This document shows positions 51,254 to 60,261 of a DNA stretch of 64,000 nucleotides, piece after piece. The notes under the pieces are model-generated. The model saw only the letters and a program-made list of their open reading frames with translations, was not told the DNA's origin and did no database searches. A program made the translations under genes and the position numbers. The stretch comes from Chryseosolibacter sp049791675. GTDB lineage: Bacteria > Bacteroidota > Bacteroidia > Cytophagales > Cyclobacteriaceae. The DNA lies in NCBI GenBank assembly GCA_049791675.1, contig JBARAD010000104.1:24319-88318 (forward strand). Direction: 5' to 3'. The first letter of the stretch is position 1. Each line of letters starts with the position of its first letter.

Positions 51254-54200
51254 ATGAGCGATGGAACAGGACGCATTCATGAAAAGATAAAATCTTTTCA
51301 GCGAAAATATTATCTCAACCTCTTTATCAGGGGAGCAATACTTACCCTATCAATCATCATTGGCTATTTCGTTATTGCCTCAGTTCTGGAGCATAACCTA
51401 TGGCTAAGCCAGTGGGCTCGCCTGGTAATTTTCATCACCTTCTTTGCGGTAGCAGGGTTTTGCATCCTCAGATTTCTAAACCAACCCCTCCGTTGGTGGA
51501 TCGCAAAACGCGGTCTTGATGAAGAGCAAAGTGCCAGATATATAGGAAGCCATCTCCCTTCAGTAAAAGACCGGCTGGTGAATCTGATCCAGCTGGCCAC
51601 AACCGCCAAACCCTCTGATCTTACCTTTGCCAGCGTCGAACAAAAGTCACGGGAGTTTGAACGGATTTCTTTCGAGGCGGTGGTGGATCTTAAAGAGAAC
51701 ACAAAGCTGCTCCGTTACCTTGCCATCCCCGTAGGACTGGTCTTACTTATTCTTCTTATCAATCCAGGCATCCTGACCAAAAGCACTGAACGCATTGTTC
51801 ACTTCAACCGCGCCTATGAACCGGACGCCCCGTTTACTTTCACGGTTGCCAACGAGTCACTGACCGCGTATTACAATGAGAATTTTAACCTGAAGGTTGA
51901 ATTGGCAGGGAAAGCCGTACCACAGAATGCTTACATCGTTTCCAAGAACCAGCGGCTCAAACTCATTCCCACCGGTCCTGGTAAGTTCGAATATACTTTC
52001 GAACGCATCCAGCAGCCGATGCAATTTCAGATTGAAGCGGCAGGTTTCTTTTCTGATGGATTTACCATCGATCTGGTGAACCGACCGGAGCTCACGCGGT
52101 TCAATGTGGAACTGGAGTATCCTCGTTACCTGCAGCGGAATAATGAGAAACTCACCAACGCCGGAAACCTGGATGTTCCTGAGGGGACAAACATCCGCTG
52201 GAAACTGAGCACCGCCCATGCCGACAAAGCGACTATCAGGTTTAATAGCGATAGCGCGCTATTTGATTTCCAACTATCTGAAAATCAATCTTTTGTATTT
52301 GATAAAAAATTCATTGCCGCGGATGAATACGAAATTGGGCTCGAAAATGACAAAAGCCGCAACAAAGAGCGGATTGCCTACTCCGTCCATGTTGTAAAAG
52401 ATCAGTACCCCCAAATCGTTGTTAACAATTTCAAGGATACCGTATTATATGAGCGCGTTTTGCTGGGCGGAATGGTAAGCGATGATTACGGAGTCACACA
52501 ACTATCACTGAATTTCCGCGTGCGGAACGAAGACCAGAAAGAAACAATAAATGAGTCCGTAAAAATACCGGTAACAAGAAATCAGTTACAGCAGAGCTTT
52601 TTCTATAACTGGTCCATCGATTCCCTGAAGTTGAAGCCTGGCGATCAGCTCGAGTACAACCTTCAGGTGTGGGATAACGACGGTGTTAACGGGCGAAAAT
52701 CCACACGTTCGGCAAACTATACTTTCCTGGTACCTACGTCGGATAACCTGGTTGCCGAAATCTCCCGGTCTCAAAAAAGCACCGAAGGTCAGATCGACAA
52801 GAGTGTTTCCAAAGCCGACAAGCTCCAGGATCAGATCGAACAGGCCACACAGAAATTAAAGGGAAAGCAAAACCTTGACTGGCAGGATAAGAAAATGCTG
52901 GAAGACATTATTCAGCAGAAACAGGGTCTTGACCAGATGGTCGATCAGTTTAAGCAGCAAAATAAACTTCTTGAGGAGAAGAAAGAGGCATTCACAGAAC
53001 AGGACGAACGTATCCGTCAAAAGGCGGAGCAGATCCAGAAGCTGATGGATGAGCTTCTGGATGAAGAAACCAAAAAATTATTTGAGGAGCTTCAGAAATT
53101 GCTGAAGGAAAAAACGGATGTCTCCGAAATCCAGAAGCTGCTGGATAAGATGAATCAGAAGACGGACAACCTTGAAAAGGAACTCGAGCGCACACTGGAG
53201 CTCTTCAAGCAGTTGCAGTTCGATTTCAAACTGGATCAGACGATCGATGATCTCAAGAAGCAGATTGAAAAACAGAAAGAGATCCTGGCCGAAACTGAGG
53301 CTCTGGACAAGGACAAAAAAGGGGACAAGGAGAGTGACGACAAAAAAACAGATGATAAAGTAAAGAGCGATAAGAAGAACAAAGCAGACGATAAGAAAAA
53401 AGAAGAGAAGTCGAAGGAATCCGATACGTCTGATAAGAAAGAGAACGCGGGCGAAGAGAAGTCTGAGAAATCCGACAAGTCTCTGAACGAAAAATCCGAT
53501 AAGGAAAAGAAGGGGGAAAAAGAATCTGGCGAAAAAAAGTCTGAGGAGTCTGGGGAAAAATCTGACAAAGAGAAGCCTGAAAATTCCGACAAGGCTGGAG
53601 AAAAACCAAGTGAGAGCAAAGAGCTGGCGAAGGAGCAGGAGAAGGTAAAGGAAGATTTCAAGAAGACCGCCGAGAAGCTAAAAGAGCTGGAGCAATTAGG
53701 TGAGGAGTTGAATAAGAATGAGGAGCTTCCTGACGAGCAGGATTCACAGGAGATTCAGGAAGAGCAAAGTGAAAGCAAGGAGATGCTGGACCAGAATTCT
53801 CCTTCGAAAGCGAAGCAGCCGCAGAAGAATGCCGTTGAGAAAATGAGTCAGATGCAGCAGCAGATGGAGGGGATGCAAAGTTCGATGATGATGGAGATGG
53901 AGGCACAGAACCTGGAGTCTTTGCGTCAGATCATCCATGGTTTGGTAAAATTGTCCTTTGACCAGGAGGGGTTGATGAAAGAGTTCAATGAACTACAGCA
54001 GAACGATCCGCGTTTCAACACGTTGGCCCAACTGCAACTAAAGCTGAAAGATGATGCTAAAGTATTGGAAGACAGTTTGTTAGCTTTGGGTAAGAAGGAT
54101 CCGATGATGGGTTCCTTTATCACGAAGGAAGTAAATGAGCTGAACAATCATATTGAAAAAGTGATTGAATCCAACAAGGAGCGTCGCCGGCCGCAGGCAT

Positions 54201-54832
54201 CGAGTGAGATGCAGTTGACGATGACCTCGATCAACAATCTTGCATTGATGTTGGACGATCATTTTGACATGATGATGCAGATGATGGCGAATGCGCAGCC
54301 GTCGATGAAGAAGTCGAAGCAGAAGGGGCAGAAGCCGAGTTTGAGCCAGATGCAGCAGCAGCTGAATCAAAAGATTGAAGAATTAAAGAATGGTGGAAAA
54401 TCCGGGCGACAGTTGTCAGAGGAGTTGGCTGAGATGGCGGCTGAGCAGGAGCGGATCAGGCGGGCGCTCCAGGAGATGCAGGAGAAAATGAAAGAGGAGG
54501 GGCAGATGCCTGGCGGGGAGCTTCCCGGCAAGATGGAGCAAACCGAAATGGATTTGGTGAACAAGCAATTGACAGATCAATTGGTCGAGCGTCAGAAGCA
54601 GATTCTTACGCGGCTGCTGGATGCCGAGAAGTCTATGCGGGAACAGGATATGGATGACGAGAGGAAGGGGGAGACTGCCAAGGATTATGAAAAAGAAATT
54701 CCCAAGGCATTTGAAGAATATTTGCGACTCAAAGAAAAAGAAGTAGAATTGCTGAAAACCGTTCCGCCGAAACTTTACCCTTATTATAAGAAGGAAGTAA
54801 ATGAGTATTTTAAGCGAATGGGCACTAAATAA
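51254..54832 (+). CDS. DUF4175 giant membrane-anchored coiled-coil protein
   Basis: This 1192-residue protein has three N-terminal helices (about 26-45, 55-72 and 155-172), then beta-rich repeats (about 185-500), and then a long helical, charged region. Residues about 676-800 are nearly all Lys, Glu, Asp and Ser in KSDK/EKS-type repeats, and 860-1120 are Met/Gln/Glu-rich coiled coil. This is the DUF4175 architecture of Bacteroidota; function is unknown. It heads the run with an anti-sigma-like ATPase and ybeY. Confidence 0.82.
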   Translation: MSDGTGRIHEKIKSFQRKYYLNLFIRGAILTLSIIIGYFVIASVLEHNLWLSQWARLVIFITFFAVAGFCILRFLNQPLRWWIAKRGLDEEQSARYIGSHLPSVKDRLVNLIQLATTAKPSDLTFASVEQKSREFERISFEAVVDLKENTKLLRYLAIPVGLVLLILLINPGILTKSTERIVHFNRAYEPDAPFTFTVANESLTAYYNENFNLKVELAGKAVPQNAYIVSKNQRLKLIPTGPGKFEYTFERIQQPMQFQIEAAGFFSDGFTIDLVNRPELTRFNVELEYPRYLQRNNEKLTNAGNLDVPEGTNIRWKLSTAHADKATIRFNSDSALFDFQLSENQSFVFDKKFIAADEYEIGLENDKSRNKERIAYSVHVVKDQYPQIVVNNFKDTVLYERVLLGGMVSDDYGVTQLSLNFRVRNEDQKETINESVKIPVTRNQLQQSFFYNWSIDSLKLKPGDQLEYNLQVWDNDGVNGRKSTRSANYTFLVPTSDNLVAEISRSQKSTEGQIDKSVSKADKLQDQIEQATQKLKGKQNLDWQDKKMLEDIIQQKQGLDQMVDQFKQQNKLLEEKKEAFTEQDERIRQKAEQIQKLMDELLDEETKKLFEELQKLLKEKTDVSEIQKLLDKMNQKTDNLEKELERTLELFKQLQFDFKLDQTIDDLKKQIEKQKEILAETEALDKDKKGDKESDDKKTDDKVKSDKKNKADDKKKEEKSKESDTSDKKENAGEEKSEKSDKSLNEKSDKEKKGEKESGEKKSEESGEKSDKEKPENSDKAGEKPSESKELAKEQEKVKEDFKKTAEKLKELEQLGEELNKNEELPDEQDSQEIQEEQSESKEMLDQNSPSKAKQPQKNAVEKMSQMQQQMEGMQSSMMMEMEAQNLESLRQIIHGLVKLSFDQEGLMKEFNELQQNDPRFNTLAQLQLKLKDDAKVLEDSLLALGKKDPMMGSFITKEVNELNNHIEKVIESNKERRRPQASSEMQLTMTSINNLALMLDDHFDMMMQMMANAQPSMKKSKQKGQKPSLSQMQQQLNQKIEELKNGGKSGRQLSEELAEMAAEQERIRRALQEMQEKMKEEGQMPGGELPGKMEQTEMDLVNKQLTDQLVERQKQILTRLLDAEKSMREQDMDDERKGETAKDYEKEIPKAFEEYLRLKEKEVELLKTVPPKLYPYYKKEVNEYFKRMGTK

Positions 54833-54847
54833 AACCGACAAGCATTC

Positions 54848-55252
54848 ATGAATACGATCAGTATCCAGGTTCCTTCTTTGATGGAAAATATTCGAATGAT
54901 TGAAAGCTTCATTGACAACGCCAAAGAAAAATTCGACCTCAACGACGACATCTACGGTAACATCATGATTGCTGTGACCGAAGCCGTTAACAATGCGATC
55001 AAGCACGGCAATAGCGGGAACAAAAGTAAGAATGTTTATTTAAGCCTCTTCCTGGAGGATAGTCTGATCAAATTCATTGTAAAGGATGAAGGAAAGGGTT
55101 TCAATTACGAAACGCTTCCGGATCCCACTTCTCCTGAAAATCTGGAAAAGCCAGGAGGGCGCGGGATCTTTCTAATGAAGCATCTCTCGGACGAAGTTGA
55201 GTTCAAAGAAAACGGAAGAGTCGTCGAACTCAGTTTCTACATGAACACCTGA
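54848..55252 (+). CDS. HATPase_c_2 anti-sigma/serine-kinase-like protein (RsbW type)
   Basis: This 134-residue GHKL ATPase has an N box (AVTEAVNNAIKHGN, about 47-60), a G1 box (KDEGKGFNYETL, about 80-91) and a G2 region (PGGRGIFLMKHLSDEV, about 104-119). RsbW/SpoIIAB-type kinases control sigma factors by phosphorylating anti-anti-sigma partners. No such partner is adjacent. It abuts ybeY with a one-base overlap and follows the DUF4175 gene by 15 bases. Confidence 0.85.
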   Translation: MNTISIQVPSLMENIRMIESFIDNAKEKFDLNDDIYGNIMIAVTEAVNNAIKHGNSGNKSKNVYLSLFLEDSLIKFIVKDEGKGFNYETLPDPTSPENLEKPGGRGIFLMKHLSDEVEFKENGRVVELSFYMNT

Positions 55253-55680
55253 TGGCCCGCATCAATTTCTTCGATCAAGACATCTCTTTTAAAATTCCCA
55301 AACCACAAAAAACAAGACGGTGGATCCTGGATGTGATCTCCCGGGAAAAGAAGCAGCTGACGGAGATCAACTACATTCTTTGTTCTGACGAGTATTTGTT
55401 GTCGATGAACAAGGAGTACCTGAACCACAAAACCCTGACCGACATTATCACTTTCGACAATAGCGAAATTCCGGATGCTATTGAAGGAGATATTTTCATC
55501 AGCATCGAGCGAGTACAGGCGAACGCCGTGGAACTCGCAACTGAATTTGATGAAGAACTTCACAGGGTCCTCATTCACGGAGTTTTACATCTGATTGGTT
55601 ATGGGGATAATACGCCGTCAGAAAAGAAGGTGATGCGCAAAAAAGAAGATGCTTATTTATCTTTGCGGTCGAAATTATGA
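55252..55680 (+). CDS. ybeY: endoribonuclease YbeY (16S rRNA maturation)
   Basis: This 142-residue UPF0054 metalloprotein is needed for 16S rRNA 3' end maturation and 70S quality control. The metal site reads HGVLHLIGYGDN: His109 and His113 are kept, but the third ligand (His124 in E. coli) is replaced by Asp119. I recall this as a trait of Bacteroidota YbeY. The gene follows the ATPase by overlap and precedes the parS-like region. Confidence 0.92.
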   Translation: MARINFFDQDISFKIPKPQKTRRWILDVISREKKQLTEINYILCSDEYLLSMNKEYLNHKTLTDIITFDNSEIPDAIEGDIFISIERVQANAVELATEFDEELHRVLIHGVLHLIGYGDNTPSEKKVMRKKEDAYLSLRSKL

Positions 55681-55697
55681 CGATTAAATTCTGTCGC

Positions 55698-55713
55698 TGT
55701 TCCACGTGAAACA
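55698..55713. promoter_or_regulatory. parS-like site 1
   Basis: TGTTCCACGTGAAACA matches the ParB-binding consensus TGTTNCACGTGAAACA at all 16 positions. It lies in the ybeY-mnmG spacer. Confidence 0.75.
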
Positions 55714-55716
55714 ATT

Positions 55717-55746
55717 TGTGGATATGTGGATAAAAATTGTGGGTAA
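55717..55746. repeat. three DnaA-box-like direct repeats
   Basis: TGTGGATAT (55717), TGTGGATAA (55725, an exact minus-strand DnaA box) and TGTGGGTAA (55738) lie in the same orientation between the two parS-like sites. They may be a satellite DnaA-binding site near the origin candidate at 60.3 kb. Confidence 0.6.
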
Positions 55747-55753
55747 AATTTCA

Positions 55754-55769
55754 GGTTCCACGTGGAACT
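55754..55769. promoter_or_regulatory. parS-like site 2
   Basis: GTTCCACGTGGAAC (55755-55768) is a perfect 14-bp palindrome. It differs from the parS consensus mainly by G for A after CACGTG, so it is a variant site 56 bases from site 1. Confidence 0.65.
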
Positions 55770-55805
55770 ATTCGATTCAATATAAAGCTAGGTTAATAAA
55801 GAAGT

Positions 55806-57668
55806 ATGTTTCCATCGTATGATGTAATTGTAGTAGGAGCGGGCCACGCCGGCTGTGAAGCGGCAGCGGCAGCGGCAAAAATGGGATCGCGGGTATTGTT
55901 GGTGACAATGAACATGAACACCATTGCCCAGATGTCCTGCAATCCCGCAATGGGTGGTGTCGCAAAAGGCCAGATCGTAAGGGAAATTGATGCCCTGGGG
56001 GGACTCTCTGGAATTGTCTCGGACAAATCCATGATTCAGTTCAGAATGCTGAATCTCTCGAAGGGACCAGCCATGTGGAGCCCGAGAACACAGAACGACA
56101 GGATGCGTTTCTCAGAGGAGTGGCGCCTGGCACTCGAAAGGATCCCAACCCTTGATTTCTGGCAAGAAATGGTAAGCGGCGTTATTGTAAAGAATGGCAG
56201 GATAGCAGGTGTCAGAACAAACCTGGGAATAGAGATCCCCGGTAAAGCCGTTGTCTTAACCAACGGTACGTTTCTGAACGGCAAAATCCATATTGGAACC
56301 AAAAACTTCGGTGGAGGTCGAACTGCCGAGAAAGCAGCTACCGGCATCACCGAACAACTTATTACACTCGGATTTGAATCGGGCAGGATGAAAACAGGAA
56401 CTCCTCCCAGGGTAGATGGACGAAGCCTGGACTTTTCAAAAATGGAAGAGCAACCAGGCGACTCCAATCCCTCTAAATTCTCTTATTCCAACACAGAACC
56501 CCTCCAAAAGCAAGTCAGCTGCTGGATTACCTATACAAACGACACTGTTCACAAGGAACTCGAGAAAGGCTTCGATCAGTCTCCCATGTTCCAGGGGCGC
56601 ATCAAAGGCCTTGGGCCCAGATACTGCCCTTCCATAGAAGATAAAATAAACCGGTTCGCAGAAAGGGACCGCCACCAGATCTTCGTAGAACCGGAAGGAT
56701 GGAATACTGTTGAAATCTATGTGAATGGCTTTTCCACATCACTACCAGAGGATATCCAGTATAATGCTCTAACAAAAATCCCTGGCTTCGAGACAGCACG
56801 GATGTTCCGCCCCGGATATGCGATCGAATACGACTACTTCCCTCCAACACAATTAAAAACCACCCTGGAAACCCAGCTCGTGGAAAACCTCTATTTCGCA
56901 GGCCAAATCAACGGAACCACGGGTTACGAAGAAGCCGCGTGCCAGGGCCTCATGGCGGGAATCAATGCCCATAACAAAGTTCATGAAAAAGATCCCTTCA
57001 TCCTCAGACGCTCGGAAGCCTACATCGGCGTGCTGATTGATGATCTGGTAAACAAAGGGACCCAGGAACCCTATCGCATGTTTACCTCAAGGGCTGAATA
57101 CCGCATTCTCCTCCGGCAGGATAATGCCGACCTGCGTCTCACAGAATCAGGGCACAAGCTCGGCCTGGCCTCTGATGAAAGGATGAAGGTTCTCCTGGAT
57201 AAGAAAAGTGACATCGATAGCCTGCTGCAGGAACTCAAAAAGATCAAAGTGGAACCCGATGTGGTCAATGAGGATCTTTCATCCTTAAATACAGCCACGA
57301 TCAAAGAAAAAGTACCCGTGATCAACCTTATACGAAGACCTCACATTGGTATGGAGCAAATCAGGGCGATCGACAAAGGCGTTAAGACTCTACTCGATAA
57401 ATATTCGGCCGAAGTACAGGAACAGGTGGAAATCTTCCTGAAGTACGAAAGCTACATCGACCGGGAAGAAAAGCTCGCCAGGAAAATAGAAGGCCTCGAA
57501 AATTACAAGATCCGAAGTGACTTCGATTACGACCGGGTAAAAGCCCTTTCTTCTGAAGCCCGCGAGAAACTAAAGAAAATCCGCCCGGACACCATTGGCC
57601 AGGCATCCCGCATCAGCGGCGTGTCTCCCTCCGATATTTCAGTGCTGACGGTATACCTTGGGAAGTAA
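55806..57668 (+). CDS. mnmG: tRNA U34 carboxymethylaminomethyl-modification enzyme MnmG (GidA)
   Basis: This 620-residue FAD protein adds, with MnmE, the carboxymethylaminomethyl group to the wobble uridine of certain tRNAs. The FAD motif YDVIVVGAGHAGCEAAAAAAKMG (about 5-27) is followed by SCNPAMGGVAKGQIVREIDALGG, the family signature (about 44-66). The C-terminal helical region binds MnmE and tRNA. In many bacteria gidA lies beside oriC, which fits the parS-like and DnaA-box-like sites directly upstream. Confidence 0.96.
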   Translation: MFPSYDVIVVGAGHAGCEAAAAAAKMGSRVLLVTMNMNTIAQMSCNPAMGGVAKGQIVREIDALGGLSGIVSDKSMIQFRMLNLSKGPAMWSPRTQNDRMRFSEEWRLALERIPTLDFWQEMVSGVIVKNGRIAGVRTNLGIEIPGKAVVLTNGTFLNGKIHIGTKNFGGGRTAEKAATGITEQLITLGFESGRMKTGTPPRVDGRSLDFSKMEEQPGDSNPSKFSYSNTEPLQKQVSCWITYTNDTVHKELEKGFDQSPMFQGRIKGLGPRYCPSIEDKINRFAERDRHQIFVEPEGWNTVEIYVNGFSTSLPEDIQYNALTKIPGFETARMFRPGYAIEYDYFPPTQLKTTLETQLVENLYFAGQINGTTGYEEAACQGLMAGINAHNKVHEKDPFILRRSEAYIGVLIDDLVNKGTQEPYRMFTSRAEYRILLRQDNADLRLTESGHKLGLASDERMKVLLDKKSDIDSLLQELKKIKVEPDVVNEDLSSLNTATIKEKVPVINLIRRPHIGMEQIRAIDKGVKTLLDKYSAEVQEQVEIFLKYESYIDREEKLARKIEGLENYKIRSDFDYDRVKALSSEAREKLKKIRPDTIGQASRISGVSPSDISVLTVYLGK

Positions 57669-58555
57669 TGGACCATCTCAAAGCCTGCCCCGTTTGCCAG
57701 GGGACCGATTTCTCACATTTTATCTCCTGTAAAGACTATACCGTTTCAAAAGAGACGTTCCATCTGGAACAATGCAGCACCTGCGGGTTCGTAATGACGA
57801 ACCCAAAACCCTCCGATGCTGAGCTCCCCCGATATTACCAATCCGATGCGTATATATCCCATAGCAATAAGTCCTCGAACATCATCGACCAGATCTACAA
57901 AATCTCCCGCACCTATACGCTGCAATGGAAATACAGGTTGATCCAACAACTAAGCCTCAACACACCCAACTCAATCCTGGATTATGGGTGTGGAACCGGC
58001 GCCTTCCTGAAAGAATGCAAAAAGAATGGAATCAATGTGACAGGTGTAGAGCCTTCAGAAGTAGCAAGAGAACAAGCACGAAAGAACACGCAGTCTCTCA
58101 TCGTCCCTGATATCAGCGAGATCGCAAACCAATATGACGCAATCACACTATGGCACGTACTCGAGCATGTAAGCAACCTCAATGAAACCTTAACGCTTTT
58201 AAAAAGCCATTTAGCAGAAAATGGCACAATGTTTATTGCTGTACCAAACCTGAAAAGCGCCGACGCAAACAAGTACGGAAAATTCTGGGCCGCATACGAC
58301 GTCCCACGACACCTATGGCACTTTACGGCAAACACCATGGAGAGGCTCCTGAATAACCATCACTTGAAATTGATCAATGTTGTTCCCATGAAATTGGACG
58401 CCTATTATGTGAGCCTGCTCAGTGAAAAGTACAGGAGTGATGGCAAAGGCGCAGTTGCCGGAATGATAAAAGCCGCCCTTCAGGGGTGGAAGTCCAACAG
58501 TCTTGCAAAAAATACCCGAGAATATTCAAGCTTGATTTATATAGCCCGAAAATGA
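57668..58555 (+). CDS. class I methyltransferase with N-terminal zinc ribbon
   Basis: This 295-residue protein has a zinc ribbon made by Cys7, Cys10, Cys36 and Cys39. It is followed by a Methyltransf_11/23-type domain with motif I ILDYGCGTGAFLKECKKNG (about 99-117) and the post-I block WHVLEHVSN (about 161-169). It resembles methyltransferases acting on small molecules or sugars; the substrate is unknown. It overlaps mnmG by one base (TAATG) and the next gene by four (ATGA). Confidence 0.82.
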   Translation: MDHLKACPVCQGTDFSHFISCKDYTVSKETFHLEQCSTCGFVMTNPKPSDAELPRYYQSDAYISHSNKSSNIIDQIYKISRTYTLQWKYRLIQQLSLNTPNSILDYGCGTGAFLKECKKNGINVTGVEPSEVAREQARKNTQSLIVPDISEIANQYDAITLWHVLEHVSNLNETLTLLKSHLAENGTMFIAVPNLKSADANKYGKFWAAYDVPRHLWHFTANTMERLLNNHHLKLINVVPMKLDAYYVSLLSEKYRSDGKGAVAGMIKAALQGWKSNSLAKNTREYSSLIYIARK

Positions 58556-60261
58556 AATTGATCAAAAACCTTCACTGGCTCCTGTATGCTTTCTTCCTTC
58601 TTGCTTGCGCACGCCAAAGCTCACCAACCGGTGGGCCTAAAGACACAATACCACCAGTCCTCGTCAGAACAATACCACCCAATGAAGCAGTCAACTTCAA
58701 AGCGAAAGAAATTGAACTGATCTTCTCGGAAGACGTAATTCTGAATACCCCAAAAGAACAACTTATTGTCACGCCCACCATCAGCAAAGAATACAAGATC
58801 GTCTACCGGAAAAACTCGGTTATCCTAACCTTTGACGAACCACTCCAGGATAGCACTACTTACACATTTAACTTCAGAGAAACCGTTCAGGACATCACCG
58901 AAAAGAATCCCGTAGAAAATCTTCAGCTCGCCTACAGCACCGGCACTTATATCGACTCGCTTTCTATAGAAGGAACGGTTTATAATATGTTAAAAGGGAC
59001 ATTTGTTAAAGATGCCACAGTCGCACTCCATGTAGAGAACGACACCTTCAACATTTTCGAGCACGCGGCTGTATATTTTACAAAAACAGACGATGAAGGC
59101 AAATTCAAGATCAGCCACCTGAAACCCGACAATTATTTCCTCTACGTCTTCGAAGACAAAAACAGAAACCTCATTGTAAACAGTCGATCAGAATCGTACG
59201 GCTATCTTCGCGAACATCAATATCTCCTGGATAATATCAAAGACGTTACCGTCGGGTTGATTCGTCTTGATGCCGGCCCGCTAAAACTAACGAGCGCAAG
59301 ACCCTATAACACATACTTCAATATCAGGACCTCTAAGAATCTCCGGACATTCAAACTAATTGCAGCTGACTCCTCAGAACTTATCTATACGTTCGGTGAA
59401 GACAACGCCAATATCAGGCTATACAAAACAACGGAAAGAGACAGCCTCCAGATTCAGTTCCAAGCAATAGACAGCCTCGGCAACATGATCGATACCACCC
59501 TGTATGCTAAGCATCTGACGCGAGAAGTAACACCCGAGGAATTCAACGTCAGTGTTCAATCGCCATCGCTTATGGGACACAACGGAAACTTCGAAGCCCA
59601 ACTCACATTTACCAAACCATTAAAGGAGTTCAATCTCGACTCGATCTACTTCAAAGTAGATTCGTTAACACAGGTAAACTTTACAAAAGAGGATCTCACA
59701 TGGGAACCATTGAACCGGACACTTAAAATCGCCAGGAAATTTGACAAAGCTCTTTTCGCAAAACCAGACGGCAATGGACAGCCAATGGGCAGGCGCGCAA
59801 CACCAGCCCCGGCAACCGCTGAACCAGCAACGAAAAAGCAACCCCTTCTGAACGAACTATACCTGGGACTGGGCGCTTTCATCAGCATCGAAGAAGACAG
59901 CTCTCAAAAAGTAGTCCAGTCAATCAAACCCGCATATTCTGAAGATCTTTCCATCATCAACATCGAGATACAAACGGACGAAAAAAATTTCATCGTGGAA
60001 CTCGTAGACAAAACATTCAAAGTTATTCGCCAGGTCAAAAACCAGCGCAAGGTCAAGTTTGAAGACATTGTCCCAGGTGATTATCAGATCCGATTAATAA
60101 TCGATCAGAATGCAAACGGACGATGGGATGGAGGAAACTATTTCAAGAACGTAGAGCCGGAAAAAGTGATCTATTACGAAAGTGCTGACGGTTCAACCAC
60201 TATTAAGGGGGTGAAAGCTAACTGGGATGTTGGTGCGGGTGAAATGTTTATAACCTATTGA
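58552..60261 (+). CDS. Ig-like (Big_5) domain lipoprotein
   Basis: The ATG at 58552 gives MKLIKNLHWLLYAFFLLAC, a lipoprotein signal (Cys19), and 569 residues; the frame extends 66 bases upstream but has no better start. SSPTGGPKDTIPPVLVRTIPPNEAVNFKAKEIELIFSEDV is the standard opening of this Bacteroidota family (Big_5 domain, about 25-125). Later beta-sandwich segments cover 130-560. It is probably an exported, outer-leaflet or periplasmic protein of unknown role. The plus strand is C-rich here, in contrast to the next gene. Confidence 0.82.
   Translation: MKLIKNLHWLLYAFFLLACARQSSPTGGPKDTIPPVLVRTIPPNEAVNFKAKEIELIFSEDVILNTPKEQLIVTPTISKEYKIVYRKNSVILTFDEPLQDSTTYTFNFRETVQDITEKNPVENLQLAYSTGTYIDSLSIEGTVYNMLKGTFVKDATVALHVENDTFNIFEHAAVYFTKTDDEGKFKISHLKPDNYFLYVFEDKNRNLIVNSRSESYGYLREHQYLLDNIKDVTVGLIRLDAGPLKLTSARPYNTYFNIRTSKNLRTFKLIAADSSELIYTFGEDNANIRLYKTTERDSLQIQFQAIDSLGNMIDTTLYAKHLTREVTPEEFNVSVQSPSLMGHNGNFEAQLTFTKPLKEFNLDSIYFKVDSLTQVNFTKEDLTWEPLNRTLKIARKFDKALFAKPDGNGQPMGRRATPAPATAEPATKKQPLLNELYLGLGAFISIEEDSSQKVVQSIKPAYSEDLSIINIEIQTDEKNFIVELVDKTFKVIRQVKNQRKVKFEDIVPGDYQIRLIIDQNANGRWDGGNYFKNVEPEKVIYYESADGSTTIKGVKANWDVGAGEMFITY

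Noticed and set aside
53236..53661. Long open frames antisense to the DUF4175 linker
   Set aside because: They are Ser/Phe-rich shadows created by the Lys/Glu/Ser repeat on the other strand.
58486..58551. Upstream extension of the Ig-like lipoprotein
   Set aside because: It runs inside the methyltransferase gene and would destroy the lipoprotein signal that starts at 58552.
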